Below are positions 36,519-46,150 of a stretch of DNA of 64,000 nucleotides, one piece after another. Each line of letters begins with the position of its first letter. The stretch's first letter is position 1. The notes beneath the pieces are model-generated. The model was given only the letters and a program-made list of their open reading frames with translations. It made no database searches and was not told where the DNA came from. A program made the translations under genes and the position numbers. The stretch comes from Gammaproteobacteria bacterium 39-13 (GTDB lineage Bacteria; Pseudomonadota; Gammaproteobacteria; Berkiellales; Berkiellaceae), in contig MKTN01000001.1 of the NCBI GenBank assembly GCA_001898235.1, positions 62,001-126,000 of the forward strand. The letters are read 5' to 3'.

Positions 36519-39458
36519 ATGAATAAAGGGATCGAAAAACGTTTTGCTGAATTGAAACCCACCAATAGCAGTAAATCAAAACATCATCCTCGAATAGAAA
36601 ATGAAGAAGCTGATCCAAAAAATCTTGTTACCCCTTCTGCTCTCACTTCGGATCTTGCTTCACAGATTGAATTAGCCATCAATCCAAAATTCCCTAATCT
36701 AGATATAATCACCAACATCATAAAAATCTTTCATCATCAAAATCCAAAAGCTTCACCTCCTAGACCACCGATTAAATATCCTGTGTTTCAAGGCGGCGGA
36801 GCCAAGGGTGGTGCCTATATTGGTGCCTATGAAGCACTAGATGAGCTTGGCTACTTGGACGAGATAGTCTGCCCTGGTGGTGCATCTGCTGGTGCGATCC
36901 CAGCGTTCTTTATGGGTTTAGGCTTTGATAGTAAACAATTTAAATATCTCTCAGAAAGTATTAACTTTAAAGACTTCACTGATCTAAAGCAAAGTGGCTG
37001 GGGACAATTCTTTAGTGGCAATAAAGTTGGTGTCGCCTTAGACATGGTGCGCTATGGCGCGGCCTCTCCCGGCAAGTCATTTCATCAATGGGCAAGCTAT
37101 TTTGTTGAACAAGTTTTGGGAGACAAAACAGCCACTTTTCGCGATTTACATGACAAAAGAGCTATCGATCCCACTTTAAAAGACATGCTTTTTACAGGCA
37201 CACGATATGGGACCAAAGGGGGGATCCATGCCCAACATATTTTTTCCTTTGAAACAACTCCAGATGTAGTTATCGCAGATGCCTTTAGGGCTACTATTGG
37301 CTTTCCTACAGCATTTGAACCTTGGGAGGTTAGACAAAAGGAATACTTATATGAAACCAATCTAGAAGGAAAACCTTTAAAAGATGAATTAGATCAGTTC
37401 AAGCCTTTGCGTGATAAGGATGGTAAACCTCAATTTACTTTTAAATCACTTGGCTTTTTCGCTGATGGTGGCATATTAAATAATTTTCCAGTTTCCTCTT
37501 ATAATAAAAAATATTATGTTGATCCTAAATATCCCTTCATAGAACGAAAAGATCAACATGAAAATCCAGTGCAAGTTAATCCTTGCGTATTGGGTTTTAG
37601 CTTAACGGCACTAGAAGATCTTGATGAAACTATTACTCCTTTGCCAGAATCAATTAAACAACTACAAACAAAAAAGATAACAAAGAAAATGGGAGCAACA
37701 TCAGAAACGGAAACTCCCTCATGGCATTATATCGATCTTGCAAAAGCTGGTTTTTGGAATGTATTAGGCAAACCTGAAACGGAAAGCGTTGCTGATAAAC
37801 AACGTGTCTATTTTGATCAAACAGTGCAAATATGGCCTGAACATGTATCAACTTTAGAATTTGATGTTTCAAAAGAAAAGCTGGCGCATATTATTACTAA
37901 CGGAAGAAATGCTACTGAGCTATGGTTACAAAAATTTCGTTCACCCGATGATGTTTATCCGTATAAAAAATCCTATGATGCTAGATTGTCATCTAAAGAA
38001 GAGAAATTAAAAGAGAGAAAGCCAGAATATTTCTATTATCTAAAATTAAAATCTCTTTATTCTGAATTTATCGCTGAGGCAAAAAAACAACAAAAACAAG
38101 GAGCAAGTAATCAACATCTATTAAAGAATATTCGAATGCTTTATTTGTCAAATCAAATAGAAAAATTTGATTTACATGCACAAAACTGTCATATTGATAT
38201 TACACGAAAAGCATTTGTTGATGCATGCCAAGAAAGCGCTCAACAGCGTCTCCAGGTAGAGGAAAATCGACAATCACGCTGGAATATCATTCTCCCCGAA
38301 AAAATTCTGAAGAATATATTGTTAGCTCTCAACCAAGAGCCAGAAAATGCATTACAAATGTTGCAAAGTCAATTGGGAGGCATTATCCCGCTCGTACAGC
38401 TAAATCAGGGCGCTTTACTAAATGCTATTGTAATGAAAAATGATGTTAAACTGGTAGAAAAAACACTGCAATGTCTTCTTAATGCATTGAATCAAACTTA
38501 CTATCAAGGCAAAATTTCTGATCCAAAAATGGTACTAGCGGAGATATTAAACTCAACTAATCCTTCATTACTGACAAATGCAATAGAAAATAATAATCTC
38601 CCTATGATAAAAATACTCATGAAACATGGCACAGATGTTTTACGCATCAATCCAATTACAGGTAGAAATGCACTATCTGAAGCTATCAATTTGTCAAATT
38701 ATGCTGCCTTCAAAAAAATATTCTTTAACTGTTTAGATGAAGAAACCCCTCTCTGTGAATTTAAGATAGGTAAAGAGAAGGCGTTACTCTATATTCTTAA
38801 AACAGCCCCAAGCACCTTTCTCTCACAATTATATGAAGATAAAAAATTCTTTATTGCCATGATGAATGATCAAATTGATGAAAAAGGTAGAAATGTTCTG
38901 CATTATTTAGCAGAAAAGGGAACAGCTTCGGCTTTTTGCGATGTTACTTATGCAGCATTGGCTTCAACAAGTTTTGCCAAATCATTTCTCACTAATAAAG
39001 ACTTTAATGATAAATCACCCCTTGCATGTCTATTAGAGCATCAACGTCTAGATATACTTAAAGCCATGATCTATCAGGGTAAAGGGAAAAATTCTGGTTT
39101 CTTTTTAAAAGGAGATTATCATTTTGATCAAATTTTCAACTGGAAGCAACCTCATCATGCCCAAATAAGCGATTATCAGGATTTAGTACAAGCCTATATA
39201 CATCATCCTAATGCATATCGTTTTATCATGGATAACCTAAGCGATTGCAGTAAGTCAGAAAGAATGCACGAAATAGTCAAACGTAATGCTGATTTCGTGC
39301 AACTGGAACAGCCTAAAGGAGAAATTGCTGATCTTAATAGTATTATGAGTGAGCCCGTACTATTTAGGAAGATCTTAGAAAAGGAAACAGATAAAACCAT
39401 TAATCAAGAAAATGCACCTAAAGAAAAAACTTCTAATGCATTTAGATTGGCTGCTTAA
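36519..39458 (+). CDS. Patatin-like phospholipase with ankyrin-like C-terminus (effector-like)
   Basis: A 979-residue protein. The patatin domain runs from about residue 85 to 335: oxyanion hole 'FQGGGAKGGAYIGAYEAL' (about residue 91), nucleophile elbow 'CPGGASAGAIPAF' (Ser about residue 122) and catalytic Asp in 'FFADGGILNNFPV' (about residue 316). Residues about 430-600 are helical. From about residue 620 to 880 are ankyrin-like segments ('NNNLPMIKILMKHGTDVLRI', 'RNVLHYLAEKGTASAF'). A Sec signal is absent. The layout recalls phospholipase effectors such as VipD-type proteins, though the C-terminal half differs. AAGGA lies about eight bases before the ATG. Confidence 0.9.
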   Translation: MNKGIEKRFAELKPTNSSKSKHHPRIENEEADPKNLVTPSALTSDLASQIELAINPKFPNLDIITNIIKIFHHQNPKASPPRPPIKYPVFQGGGAKGGAYIGAYEALDELGYLDEIVCPGGASAGAIPAFFMGLGFDSKQFKYLSESINFKDFTDLKQSGWGQFFSGNKVGVALDMVRYGAASPGKSFHQWASYFVEQVLGDKTATFRDLHDKRAIDPTLKDMLFTGTRYGTKGGIHAQHIFSFETTPDVVIADAFRATIGFPTAFEPWEVRQKEYLYETNLEGKPLKDELDQFKPLRDKDGKPQFTFKSLGFFADGGILNNFPVSSYNKKYYVDPKYPFIERKDQHENPVQVNPCVLGFSLTALEDLDETITPLPESIKQLQTKKITKKMGATSETETPSWHYIDLAKAGFWNVLGKPETESVADKQRVYFDQTVQIWPEHVSTLEFDVSKEKLAHIITNGRNATELWLQKFRSPDDVYPYKKSYDARLSSKEEKLKERKPEYFYYLKLKSLYSEFIAEAKKQQKQGASNQHLLKNIRMLYLSNQIEKFDLHAQNCHIDITRKAFVDACQESAQQRLQVEENRQSRWNIILPEKILKNILLALNQEPENALQMLQSQLGGIIPLVQLNQGALLNAIVMKNDVKLVEKTLQCLLNALNQTYYQGKISDPKMVLAEILNSTNPSLLTNAIENNNLPMIKILMKHGTDVLRINPITGRNALSEAINLSNYAAFKKIFFNCLDEETPLCEFKIGKEKALLYILKTAPSTFLSQLYEDKKFFIAMMNDQIDEKGRNVLHYLAEKGTASAFCDVTYAALASTSFAKSFLTNKDFNDKSPLACLLEHQRLDILKAMIYQGKGKNSGFFLKGDYHFDQIFNWKQPHHAQISDYQDLVQAYIHHPNAYRFIMDNLSDCSKSERMHEIVKRNADFVQLEQPKGEIADLNSIMSEPVLFRKILEKETDKTINQENAPKEKTSNAFRLAA

Positions 39459-39465
39459 TAAAATA

Positions 39466-39496
39466 AGGGATCCATCTTCAGGAGCGATCCCTTTTT
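39466..39496 (+). terminator. Terminator of the patatin gene
   Basis: AGGGATC / GATCCCT 7-bp stem followed by TTTTT. It lies partly inside the 3' end of the minus-strand response regulator gene. Confidence 0.6.
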
Positions 39497-39870
39497 GCAT
39501 CGAAGAAAGAAGCCACCGTACAAGCAAAGCTTTCTACCTCAATAGGTTTAATAATAATTCCTTCACACCCACAAGCCAATGCATTTTTTCTCTCTTCCTC
39601 TAATACTTGTGCAGTAAAGGCAATAATTTTAATATGGTTAGTCTTTGCATCTTGCTTTAGTAGTTTACAGATTTCAAAACCATCTTTTATAGGTAAGTGC
39701 ATATCCATAAGAATGAGAGAAGGCTGATATTCTTTTGCAAGTCTTATCCCACTCTCTCCTTCTTCAGCTTTTAATATGGTGAATCCTGCCATCTCAAGAA
39801 GATGAGATGCTATCTCCATATTCATTTCATTATCTTCAATGATAAGTATCGTATTGCTATGCATGTCCAT
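39478..39870 (-). CDS. CheY-like single-domain response regulator
   Basis: A 130-residue receiver domain with no output domain. The acid pair is in 'ILIIEDNEMNM', the phospho-accepting Asp in 'SLILMDMHLPIKDGFE' (about residue 55), the Thr in 'IIAFTAQVLEEE' and the Lys in 'GIIIKPIEVESF'. The gene overlaps the end of the hybrid sensor kinase gene by 14 bases, so the two are cotranscribed and probably partners in one phosphorelay. A single REC domain may pass phosphate on or act by protein binding. Confidence 0.92.
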   Translation of the reverse strand: MDMHSNTILIIEDNEMNMEIASHLLEMAGFTILKAEEGESGIRLAKEYQPSLILMDMHLPIKDGFEICKLLKQDAKTNHIKIIAFTAQVLEEERKNALACGCEGIIIKPIEVESFACTVASFFDAKRDRS

Positions 39871-42800
39871 TATCTCTGCTTAAAGGAAGAGTAAAAGAGA
39901 ATGTGCTGCCTATATTTTCTTGGCTCTCAACTGTAATAATGCCCCCATGCAATTGTATGAGTCTTTTTGACAAAGCTAAACCTAGTCCTGTTCCCTCATA
40001 TGAACGTGAAGCAGAATTATCAACCTGATAAAACTCTGTAAATAATTCGCTTAATTTATCCTCTGGGATCCCAATGCCTGTATCGCTTATTTTCCAAATT
40101 ATCCATAAACTGTCTAACGATTTTTCTATCGTCATATCAACACGACCGTTTTGACGGTTAAATTTGATAGCATTATTTAAAAGATTAATTAAAATCTGCT
40201 TCAATCTTACAGGATCTGCTTTAATCCCTTCTATCTCATCTGAAATCGAAAAATGCAAAAAAATATTTTTTGCTGCTGCCAGTTCTTTCAACAGTATTTG
40301 GATCTCATTAACCAATTCGGGGAGAGATATCGACTTAAAGTTTAAAATAAATTTTCCCGCTTCTATTTTAGAAAGATCGAGTATGTCATTAATAAGCGCT
40401 AATAAATGCTTCCCTGCTGTAGCAATATTGCCAACAAATTTATTTTGCATTATTGCAGAATTAGTCATCCCTTTTAGGATCATTTCACTATAACCAATAA
40501 TGGCATTGAGTGGTGTTCGCAATTCATGTGACATATTTGAAATAAACTGGTTCTTAAGTTGCGCAGCTCTTTGCATATCCGCATTTAACTTTGCTCGAGA
40601 TAATGATATTTTTAGCTGTTCATTCAATGTCGATAAAAAGAACATCTCTTGCTCTGTCCAAAGGCGGCCTTCTTCATGCCGTATAACAATCGTCGCTAAT
40701 AAAGACTCATGGTATTGTATAGGCATGATGGTATGACAATCTATTTCAAACCATTCAGGATGGTTTTGACATTCTTGTTTTGATAGATCTTTTATGGCTT
40801 CTAGAATAGTTTTAGGTGATATACCTTTATCAAAGATTGCACCATCTTTATCTCGATAATGATGCACAATCGACAAAATTTCCATCGACTCATCACATTG
40901 AAAAGCAAAGCAATGAACAGTGCTTATATGATGCCCTATCGCCTGAACTACATACTGAAAAATCTCATCAACATCTAAATGTTTCTGAAAATTCTGCATG
41001 ATCTCACGAGTTTTACGCTCCCAACAGTACAACAATTGATAACGTTCCTCGCTTCTTTTCAATTCATCTTGCGCCGCTAGACGAATTTTTTGCATATTAA
41101 GATGTGTTTTTATTCTGGTCAAAAGTTCAAGCGCACTAAAGGGTTTAATCAAATAATCATCAGCGCCTATTTCAAGCCCCTCTATTTTTGCTTCTTCCCC
41201 CGCACGAGCTGATAATAGAATAATTGGAACAAGCTTCAGTTTAGGATCTTGGCGTAAATTATCGACCAACTCAAAGCCTGTCATTTGCGGCATCATAACA
41301 TCCGATAAAATTAAATCAGGCCGATTTTGCTTTGCAGCTTTTAGTGCCTCTAGGCCATTGTTTACCGCAATGATCTGATAGTGCTTTGCTAATATTTGAT
41401 GAATATAATGACGCATATCTGCATTGTCATCAGCCAATAGAATAGTTGCTTTTTTGGATTCATCGCTTAGCGGACAAGGGTGATAAGTCAATTCAACCAC
41501 ATTTTCTCCTAGCCAATAATTGACTTCTTGCACATAACTTTGCGGATTATTTGCAGTGAAAGACAGTGGCTTTTCCTTTTGAATAAATTCAGCAGGCAAG
41601 TGTTCTTTTCCGGCTGGAAAAAAAACTTGAAAAGTAGTTCCCTGACCTAGGATGCTTTTTACCTTGATGGTACCCTTATGCAAATTGACTAATTCTTGTA
41701 CTAACGCCAAGCCAATCCCCGAGCCTTCATGCGTTCTAGATTTTGCATTAGCCACACGATGAAATCTTTCAAAGATGTGAGGCAAATGATCAGAAGGGAT
41801 CCCCACCCCTGTATCACGCACGGTTAACTCTGCACCGATTCCTATCCAACTTATGCGAATTTCAATCACACCATCAAAAGTATGTTTGAATGCGTTTGAA
41901 ATCAGATTTAACAATATTTTTTCATAAAAATCTTTATCGACATAAACGAATTCAGGCAACGATGGACAATCAATTATCAATTTAATGCCAAATTTTTCTA
42001 CGGCTGAATCAAAATGACTTGCTAATTCCGTTGTTAACCTTGACAGATCCATTGCACAATAAGCAGCTTGAACTCGTCCTGCTTCAAATCGAGAAAAATC
42101 TAATAGCGTATTCACTAACTTTAATAAACGTAGTGCATTTCGATGAGCTACTTCCATATGAAGACGGGTTATTTTAGACGTCTGTTTATCTGCTAATACA
42201 TCTTCAATTGGACCTAGCATTAACGTCAATGGTGTTCTAAATTCATGAGAAACATTTGAAAAAAATTCTGTTTTTGCTCTATCTAATTTTTCAAGTTGAT
42301 TATTCAGTAATGTTAATTCGCTTTTTTTGCGCTCTAGTTCTTTATTCGCGTATTTTATATTACGGTTTGCAATCTTCACGTCGTGTGAAGCACGCATGAT
42401 TTCTGCACTTATCTGCCAATGTGATTGTTTTTTCTTCAATGATTCAGACTCTTTCCATTTCTTTTGCATTAAAAAAAATTCCGTAACATCTTCAGCACGA
42501 TGGACGATATACTTAACAGTCCCATTTTCAAACACTGGTGAGTTCGTGACACTCCAGTATTTTTCGATAAACTCATCTCGATTATGCTCATGGGGGATAT
42601 CATAACGTTGTATCCCCATTTCATCATCAATACCCTTTTGAATGACTTGAACTAGCGAAGTATGAAGATCGCTTACGCTGGTAGTTCCTTTATCCTTAGG
42701 ATTATCGGGAAAAACATCAAATAATTTCCGTCCAACCACTTGCTCTCGAAACGTTTGCGTGACGAACAAATAAGCATCACTTACTGCCACTATCGTAAAT

Positions 42801-42895
42801 GCCGGCGCATCCGCAGATAAAATTAAATAGGGCGTGGGAAATGAGCTAAGCAAATATTTATAATTTACCGCATCTACATCCAGTATTTGATTCAT
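39857..42895 (-). CDS. Hybrid sensor histidine kinase with two kinase cores
   Basis: About 1012 residues with the order PAS (about residues 10-135), HisKA with 'FFSNVSHEFRTPLTL' (His about residue 217), HATPase ('NLISNAFKHT' about residue 330, 'DTGVGIPSDHL'), REC ('LILSDVMMPQMTGFELV', Asp about residue 532), GAF (about residues 610-770), a second HisKA ('FISNMSHELRTPLNAIIGYS', His about residue 790) and a second HATPase ('NLLNNAIKFN', 'DTGIGIPEDKL'). There is no membrane helix, so it senses inside the cell. The inner ATG at 42895 is chosen over an upstream TTG. It overlaps the CheY-like gene. Confidence 0.93.
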   Translation of the reverse strand: MNQILDVDAVNYKYLLSSFPTPYLILSADAPAFTIVAVSDAYLFVTQTFREQVVGRKLFDVFPDNPKDKGTTSVSDLHTSLVQVIQKGIDDEMGIQRYDIPHEHNRDEFIEKYWSVTNSPVFENGTVKYIVHRAEDVTEFFLMQKKWKESESLKKKQSHWQISAEIMRASHDVKIANRNIKYANKELERKKSELTLLNNQLEKLDRAKTEFFSNVSHEFRTPLTLMLGPIEDVLADKQTSKITRLHMEVAHRNALRLLKLVNTLLDFSRFEAGRVQAAYCAMDLSRLTTELASHFDSAVEKFGIKLIIDCPSLPEFVYVDKDFYEKILLNLISNAFKHTFDGVIEIRISWIGIGAELTVRDTGVGIPSDHLPHIFERFHRVANAKSRTHEGSGIGLALVQELVNLHKGTIKVKSILGQGTTFQVFFPAGKEHLPAEFIQKEKPLSFTANNPQSYVQEVNYWLGENVVELTYHPCPLSDESKKATILLADDNADMRHYIHQILAKHYQIIAVNNGLEALKAAKQNRPDLILSDVMMPQMTGFELVDNLRQDPKLKLVPIILLSARAGEEAKIEGLEIGADDYLIKPFSALELLTRIKTHLNMQKIRLAAQDELKRSEERYQLLYCWERKTREIMQNFQKHLDVDEIFQYVVQAIGHHISTVHCFAFQCDESMEILSIVHHYRDKDGAIFDKGISPKTILEAIKDLSKQECQNHPEWFEIDCHTIMPIQYHESLLATIVIRHEEGRLWTEQEMFFLSTLNEQLKISLSRAKLNADMQRAAQLKNQFISNMSHELRTPLNAIIGYSEMILKGMTNSAIMQNKFVGNIATAGKHLLALINDILDLSKIEAGKFILNFKSISLPELVNEIQILLKELAAAKNIFLHFSISDEIEGIKADPVRLKQILINLLNNAIKFNRQNGRVDMTIEKSLDSLWIIWKISDTGIGIPEDKLSELFTEFYQVDNSASRSYEGTGLGLALSKRLIQLHGGIITVESQENIGSTFSFTLPLSRDNGHA

Positions 42896-43033
42896 TTTAG
42901 ATTCAACTTTTGTTGAAGAGAAAAATCGGATAGTGTATATACACAATTTTGAATTTCAACATGCACAGCACAAATAAATATTGAGCATGTTATAAATTGA
43001 AATTCATTGAGTTTTTATCCAGGGGAGAAAAAA

Positions 43034-43567
43034 TTAATAGTGACAAACACAATCGACAAGAATGTTAATTCGCTTATGCAAGAGTTCCATGCTGGGGTTA
43101 TCTGAGGTCAACCCCGTCAAGGAAAATCTAAAGACTTCAGCTAGATCTTCATTCTGTAAAACAGATGTGGCCATTTGAATGAATTTTTTTCGATACTTTT
43201 CCTCAAAGGCCGGTAAGGTATTGAGTAATTCACTGAAGAATTCAGCCCCGTGAAAAGAATTGGAAATGAGAGACCAGTCTTTCAATACAATAATTTCAAC
43301 CAACTTAAGGAGTTTTTCTCTTTTTGAAGAATTAGAAAGCAAACTTTGTTCAGCAAGCGCATAACGCTCACTAAATCGCTCCTCAATCATGCAGGCAAAC
43401 AGATCTTCTTTATCTTTGAAATGTTGATAGATCAAAGGTCTAGAAATACCGGTTTTTTGAGCGATGAGATCTAAACTTGTTTTTGAGTAACCAAACTGAA
43501 CAAAACATTCAAATGCTGATTGAAGAATATCCTGCTTTCGGGTTTCAAGTTTTTTTGTACGAGGCAT
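43034..43567 (-). CDS. TetR family transcriptional regulator
   Basis: A 177-residue repressor-type protein. Residues 8-55 form the TetR HTH: 'ILQSAFECFVQFGYSKTSLD' and 'AQKTGISRPLIYQHFKDKED'. The C-terminal ligand domain is variable and gives no ligand. It sits 118 bases from the start of the divergent REC-GAF-PAS gene, the normal place for a regulator of its neighbour, and next to the hybrid kinase. No clear palindromic operator is visible in the gap. Confidence 0.9.
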   Translation of the reverse strand: MPRTKKLETRKQDILQSAFECFVQFGYSKTSLDLIAQKTGISRPLIYQHFKDKEDLFACMIEERFSERYALAEQSLLSNSSKREKLLKLVEIIVLKDWSLISNSFHGAEFFSELLNTLPAFEEKYRKKFIQMATSVLQNEDLAEVFRFSLTGLTSDNPSMELLHKRINILVDCVCHY

Positions 43568-43685
43568 GTTACTTCACATGAGACTTGGATGGTCAATTCT
43601 GTCAAAACACCCAGAACATGTCAATTGGAAATTTTACTAACAACATTCTTGCAAAAGATATTCAAAAATGCCAAAGGAAAAGAAA

Positions 43686-45770
43686 ATGGCGACTGTACTT
43701 ATCGTGGATGATAGAGCTATCAATCGAGAATACCTCAGTTCATTGCTGAAGTATCTTAATCATACTTGTATTGAAGCTAAAAACGGATTGGAAGCCCTGG
43801 ATATCATTCAACAACAACGTCCAGAACTTATTGTTTCAGATATTCTCATGCCCTATATGGACGGCTATGAATTTGTTCGTCAACTTAAGCGACTTGATGA
43901 TTTTAAAACTATTCCTATCATTTTTTACACTGCAACCTATCGTAAAGAAGAAGCGGATCTACTCGCTAAGGATCTAGGTGTGCAATATGTGCTCTCCAAG
44001 CCATCTGATCCTCAGACCATGATTGATACCATTTTGCTAGCATTAGGTATTAAAAAAGAACAAACCCTACTAACAGCAGAGCTCTCACAACCTCAACATG
44101 ATCTTAAAGCTAATTTATACCAGGCGCCTCATCAATTAATAGAAATAGGCGGAAAATTACATCATTCTCTAGCACAAATAAAAAAAATAAAGCACTTATT
44201 GCAATCTAGCCTCACAGCAGAACTATCTAAAGAGAAAATTGCCCTCATTGAGCTTGCGGATAATCTCTCTAACGATATTCTCGCTTATCGGAAAATAAAT
44301 AATGATTTGTTTTTATTGATAGAATTAACTTTAGAAATGATAGCTGAAAAAGATGCAGTAAAGTTACTTCAACTTTTCTGCCATGGTACGCGTAAAGCGG
44401 TTGATGCAGAATTTGCGCTTGCTTGCATTGTTGATGAAAACAGAAAAATTCGTCATTTAGTTACATCTGGAAGTAAAGATTTCGGTTTCAATGAAAATAC
44501 CGTTTCTCTCAACACGTTCGCAGATGCGATTATGAAGCAAGGTAGCGCCTTTACATTAAACAATATAGAAACATATCTTATCCCTTGGCATCAAGAAAAA
44601 CCAAGCAATATGCTTTGTTCTCCCATTTTTACAAATAATCAGATATATGGTTTTTCTTACTTTATAAATAAAAAAGAATATTCAACTTTCAATGAAGAAG
44701 AAATCCGAATGCTAGATACACTTTCAAGTGAAGTCTCAATTTTTTACGAAAATATCGAGCTTTACAATCTCATTCAACAACAAGCCGCCAAACTACAAAT
44801 TGAAGGTTCAAAATTAAAGCATGCAAAAGAAGAGCTTCATAAAAGCGAAATGATGTTTCGGCAATTTGCAGAAAATATTAAAGATGTTTTTTGGCGAACC
44901 TCATCAAATATGGATAAAGTCATTTATATCAGTCCTGGCTATGAAACTATCTGGGGCAAAACGACAGAATCTATTTATCAAGATCCCTGCTCATGGAAAG
45001 ACGCTATTGTTGAAGAAGATAAACTGAAGGTCATGACCTTTATGAACAAAGTGATTGAGCGAGAAGAAGGTGGCTCATTAGAATATCGCATCAAAAATGC
45101 CGATGGTATTATTCGCAACATCTATAACAAAACGATTTGTCTAAAGGATGAAGAAGGCCAGCTACAACACATAATAGGGATCGCTTCAGATATTACAGAA
45201 TATTTGCAAAATCAAAAAGAAATCACTCTCGAAAATGAACTCACACAGATTTTGGAAAAAAATTCGCCCTTGACACAAATTATTCCCCACATTTTGCAAT
45301 TGATTTGCAAAATCTTTGATTGGGACATTGGCGAAATGTGGCTGGTGGATGAACAACAGAATGTTTTGCAAAATATGGGCATATGGCACAAAAAAAGAAA
45401 AGCATTTTCACATTTTGATGAAGTCAGCCTTAACATGACTCTAACCATCAATGAAGATTTACCAGGCACTATATGGAAATGCCAAGAGCCACGATGGTTT
45501 GGAAATTATTCTAGTCACTCCGCTTTCAAAAGAGGCGCTATCTTACAACAACTCGGACTTCATGATGCTGCTGGCTTGCCTCTGATGTATCAAGGCAAGA
45601 TGCTAGGTGTCATGCATTTTTTTGCAAAAAAAATATCTCCGTTCAGTCCAAATTTCACTAGGATCTTAATACTCTTAGGGGCTCGTATTAGTGAATATAT
45701 TCATCAAAAAGTGACTCATGAACAATTACTTCAACTGCTTCGACGTGGTACTTATCGCGTTATATTTTAA
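43686..45770 (+). CDS. REC-GAF-PAS-GAF signalling protein lacking an output domain
   Basis: A 694-residue cytosolic protein. The receiver at residues 1-125 has 'VLIVDDRAINREYL', Asp in 'LIVSDILMPYMDGYEFV' (about residue 52) and Lys in 'VLSKPSDP'. A GAF-like domain lies at about 210-360, a PAS at 390-510 ('ENIKDVFWRTSSNMDKVIYI', 'GIASDITEY') and a second GAF at about 530-680. The chain ends right after the second GAF with 'LLQLLRRGTYRVIF', where relatives continue into a histidine kinase or GGDEF domain. AAGGA seven bases upstream favours ATG 43686. Truncation by mutation is possible, though nothing recognisable follows. Confidence 0.85.
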   Translation: MATVLIVDDRAINREYLSSLLKYLNHTCIEAKNGLEALDIIQQQRPELIVSDILMPYMDGYEFVRQLKRLDDFKTIPIIFYTATYRKEEADLLAKDLGVQYVLSKPSDPQTMIDTILLALGIKKEQTLLTAELSQPQHDLKANLYQAPHQLIEIGGKLHHSLAQIKKIKHLLQSSLTAELSKEKIALIELADNLSNDILAYRKINNDLFLLIELTLEMIAEKDAVKLLQLFCHGTRKAVDAEFALACIVDENRKIRHLVTSGSKDFGFNENTVSLNTFADAIMKQGSAFTLNNIETYLIPWHQEKPSNMLCSPIFTNNQIYGFSYFINKKEYSTFNEEEIRMLDTLSSEVSIFYENIELYNLIQQQAAKLQIEGSKLKHAKEELHKSEMMFRQFAENIKDVFWRTSSNMDKVIYISPGYETIWGKTTESIYQDPCSWKDAIVEEDKLKVMTFMNKVIEREEGGSLEYRIKNADGIIRNIYNKTICLKDEEGQLQHIIGIASDITEYLQNQKEITLENELTQILEKNSPLTQIIPHILQLICKIFDWDIGEMWLVDEQQNVLQNMGIWHKKRKAFSHFDEVSLNMTLTINEDLPGTIWKCQEPRWFGNYSSHSAFKRGAILQQLGLHDAAGLPLMYQGKMLGVMHFFAKKISPFSPNFTRILILLGARISEYIHQKVTHEQLLQLLRRGTYRVIF

Positions 45771-45847
45771 TTTTGTTGGGAGTTAAACAAATTTAAATCG
45801 AAGATATGAAGGCAAAAAAGTTGCAGTATTGTTTAATATTGGTTAGT

Positions 45848-45981
45848 CTGTAATGCGTTTGATCACAATGATCTTAAAGTTGGCATTACAGCCATGCAAA
45901 TTAAAGTACAGATAATATCCTTACTTTGCTTCACCTCATAAGAGGTGCTAACTTTTTTTAGTGTGGATCTCAACACTAAAA
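45848..45981 (+). promoter_or_regulatory. Structured leader region before the tiny ORF and FAD oxidoreductase gene
   Basis: A perfect 9-bp inverted repeat (CTGTAATGC 45848-45856 / GCATTACAG 45883-45891) encloses a GATC-acaat-GATC element. A second perfect 9-bp stem (TTTTAGTGT / ACACTAAAA, 45956-45981) follows. Together they could fold into an ordered 5' leader. No known riboswitch is recognised. Confidence 0.4.
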
Positions 45982-46025
45982 ATGCTCAAGAAGCGCTTAG
46001 CTTCAAACTTAAAAGGAGACACATC

Positions 46026-46097
46026 ATGGTACCCACCATAAAATCACCTCTTCAATCTACAACCTTATTTTCAAAGCTATTTCATCCTTTTGCTTAA
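46026..46097 (+). CDS. 23-codon ORF with strong ribosome binding site
   Basis: 'MVPTIKSPLQSTTLFSKL...' is preceded by AAAAGGAGACACATC, one of the best Shine-Dalgarno sequences in the window. It ends 53 bases before the FAD oxidoreductase ATG. It may be a leader peptide or a small protein. The peptide has one hydrophobic patch and no recognised family. Confidence 0.5.
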   Translation: MVPTIKSPLQSTTLFSKLFHPFA

Positions 46098-46150
46098 TTA
46101 AAATGACGCTATCGTTTAGCTAAATTTTTTACGCCATACAGGAGATCCTC

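Noticed and set aside
40164-40493. 109-codon plus-strand frame inside the hybrid kinase gene
   Set aside because: It is antisense to the conserved second HisKA/HATPase region, whose motifs are intact, so it is not a separate gene.
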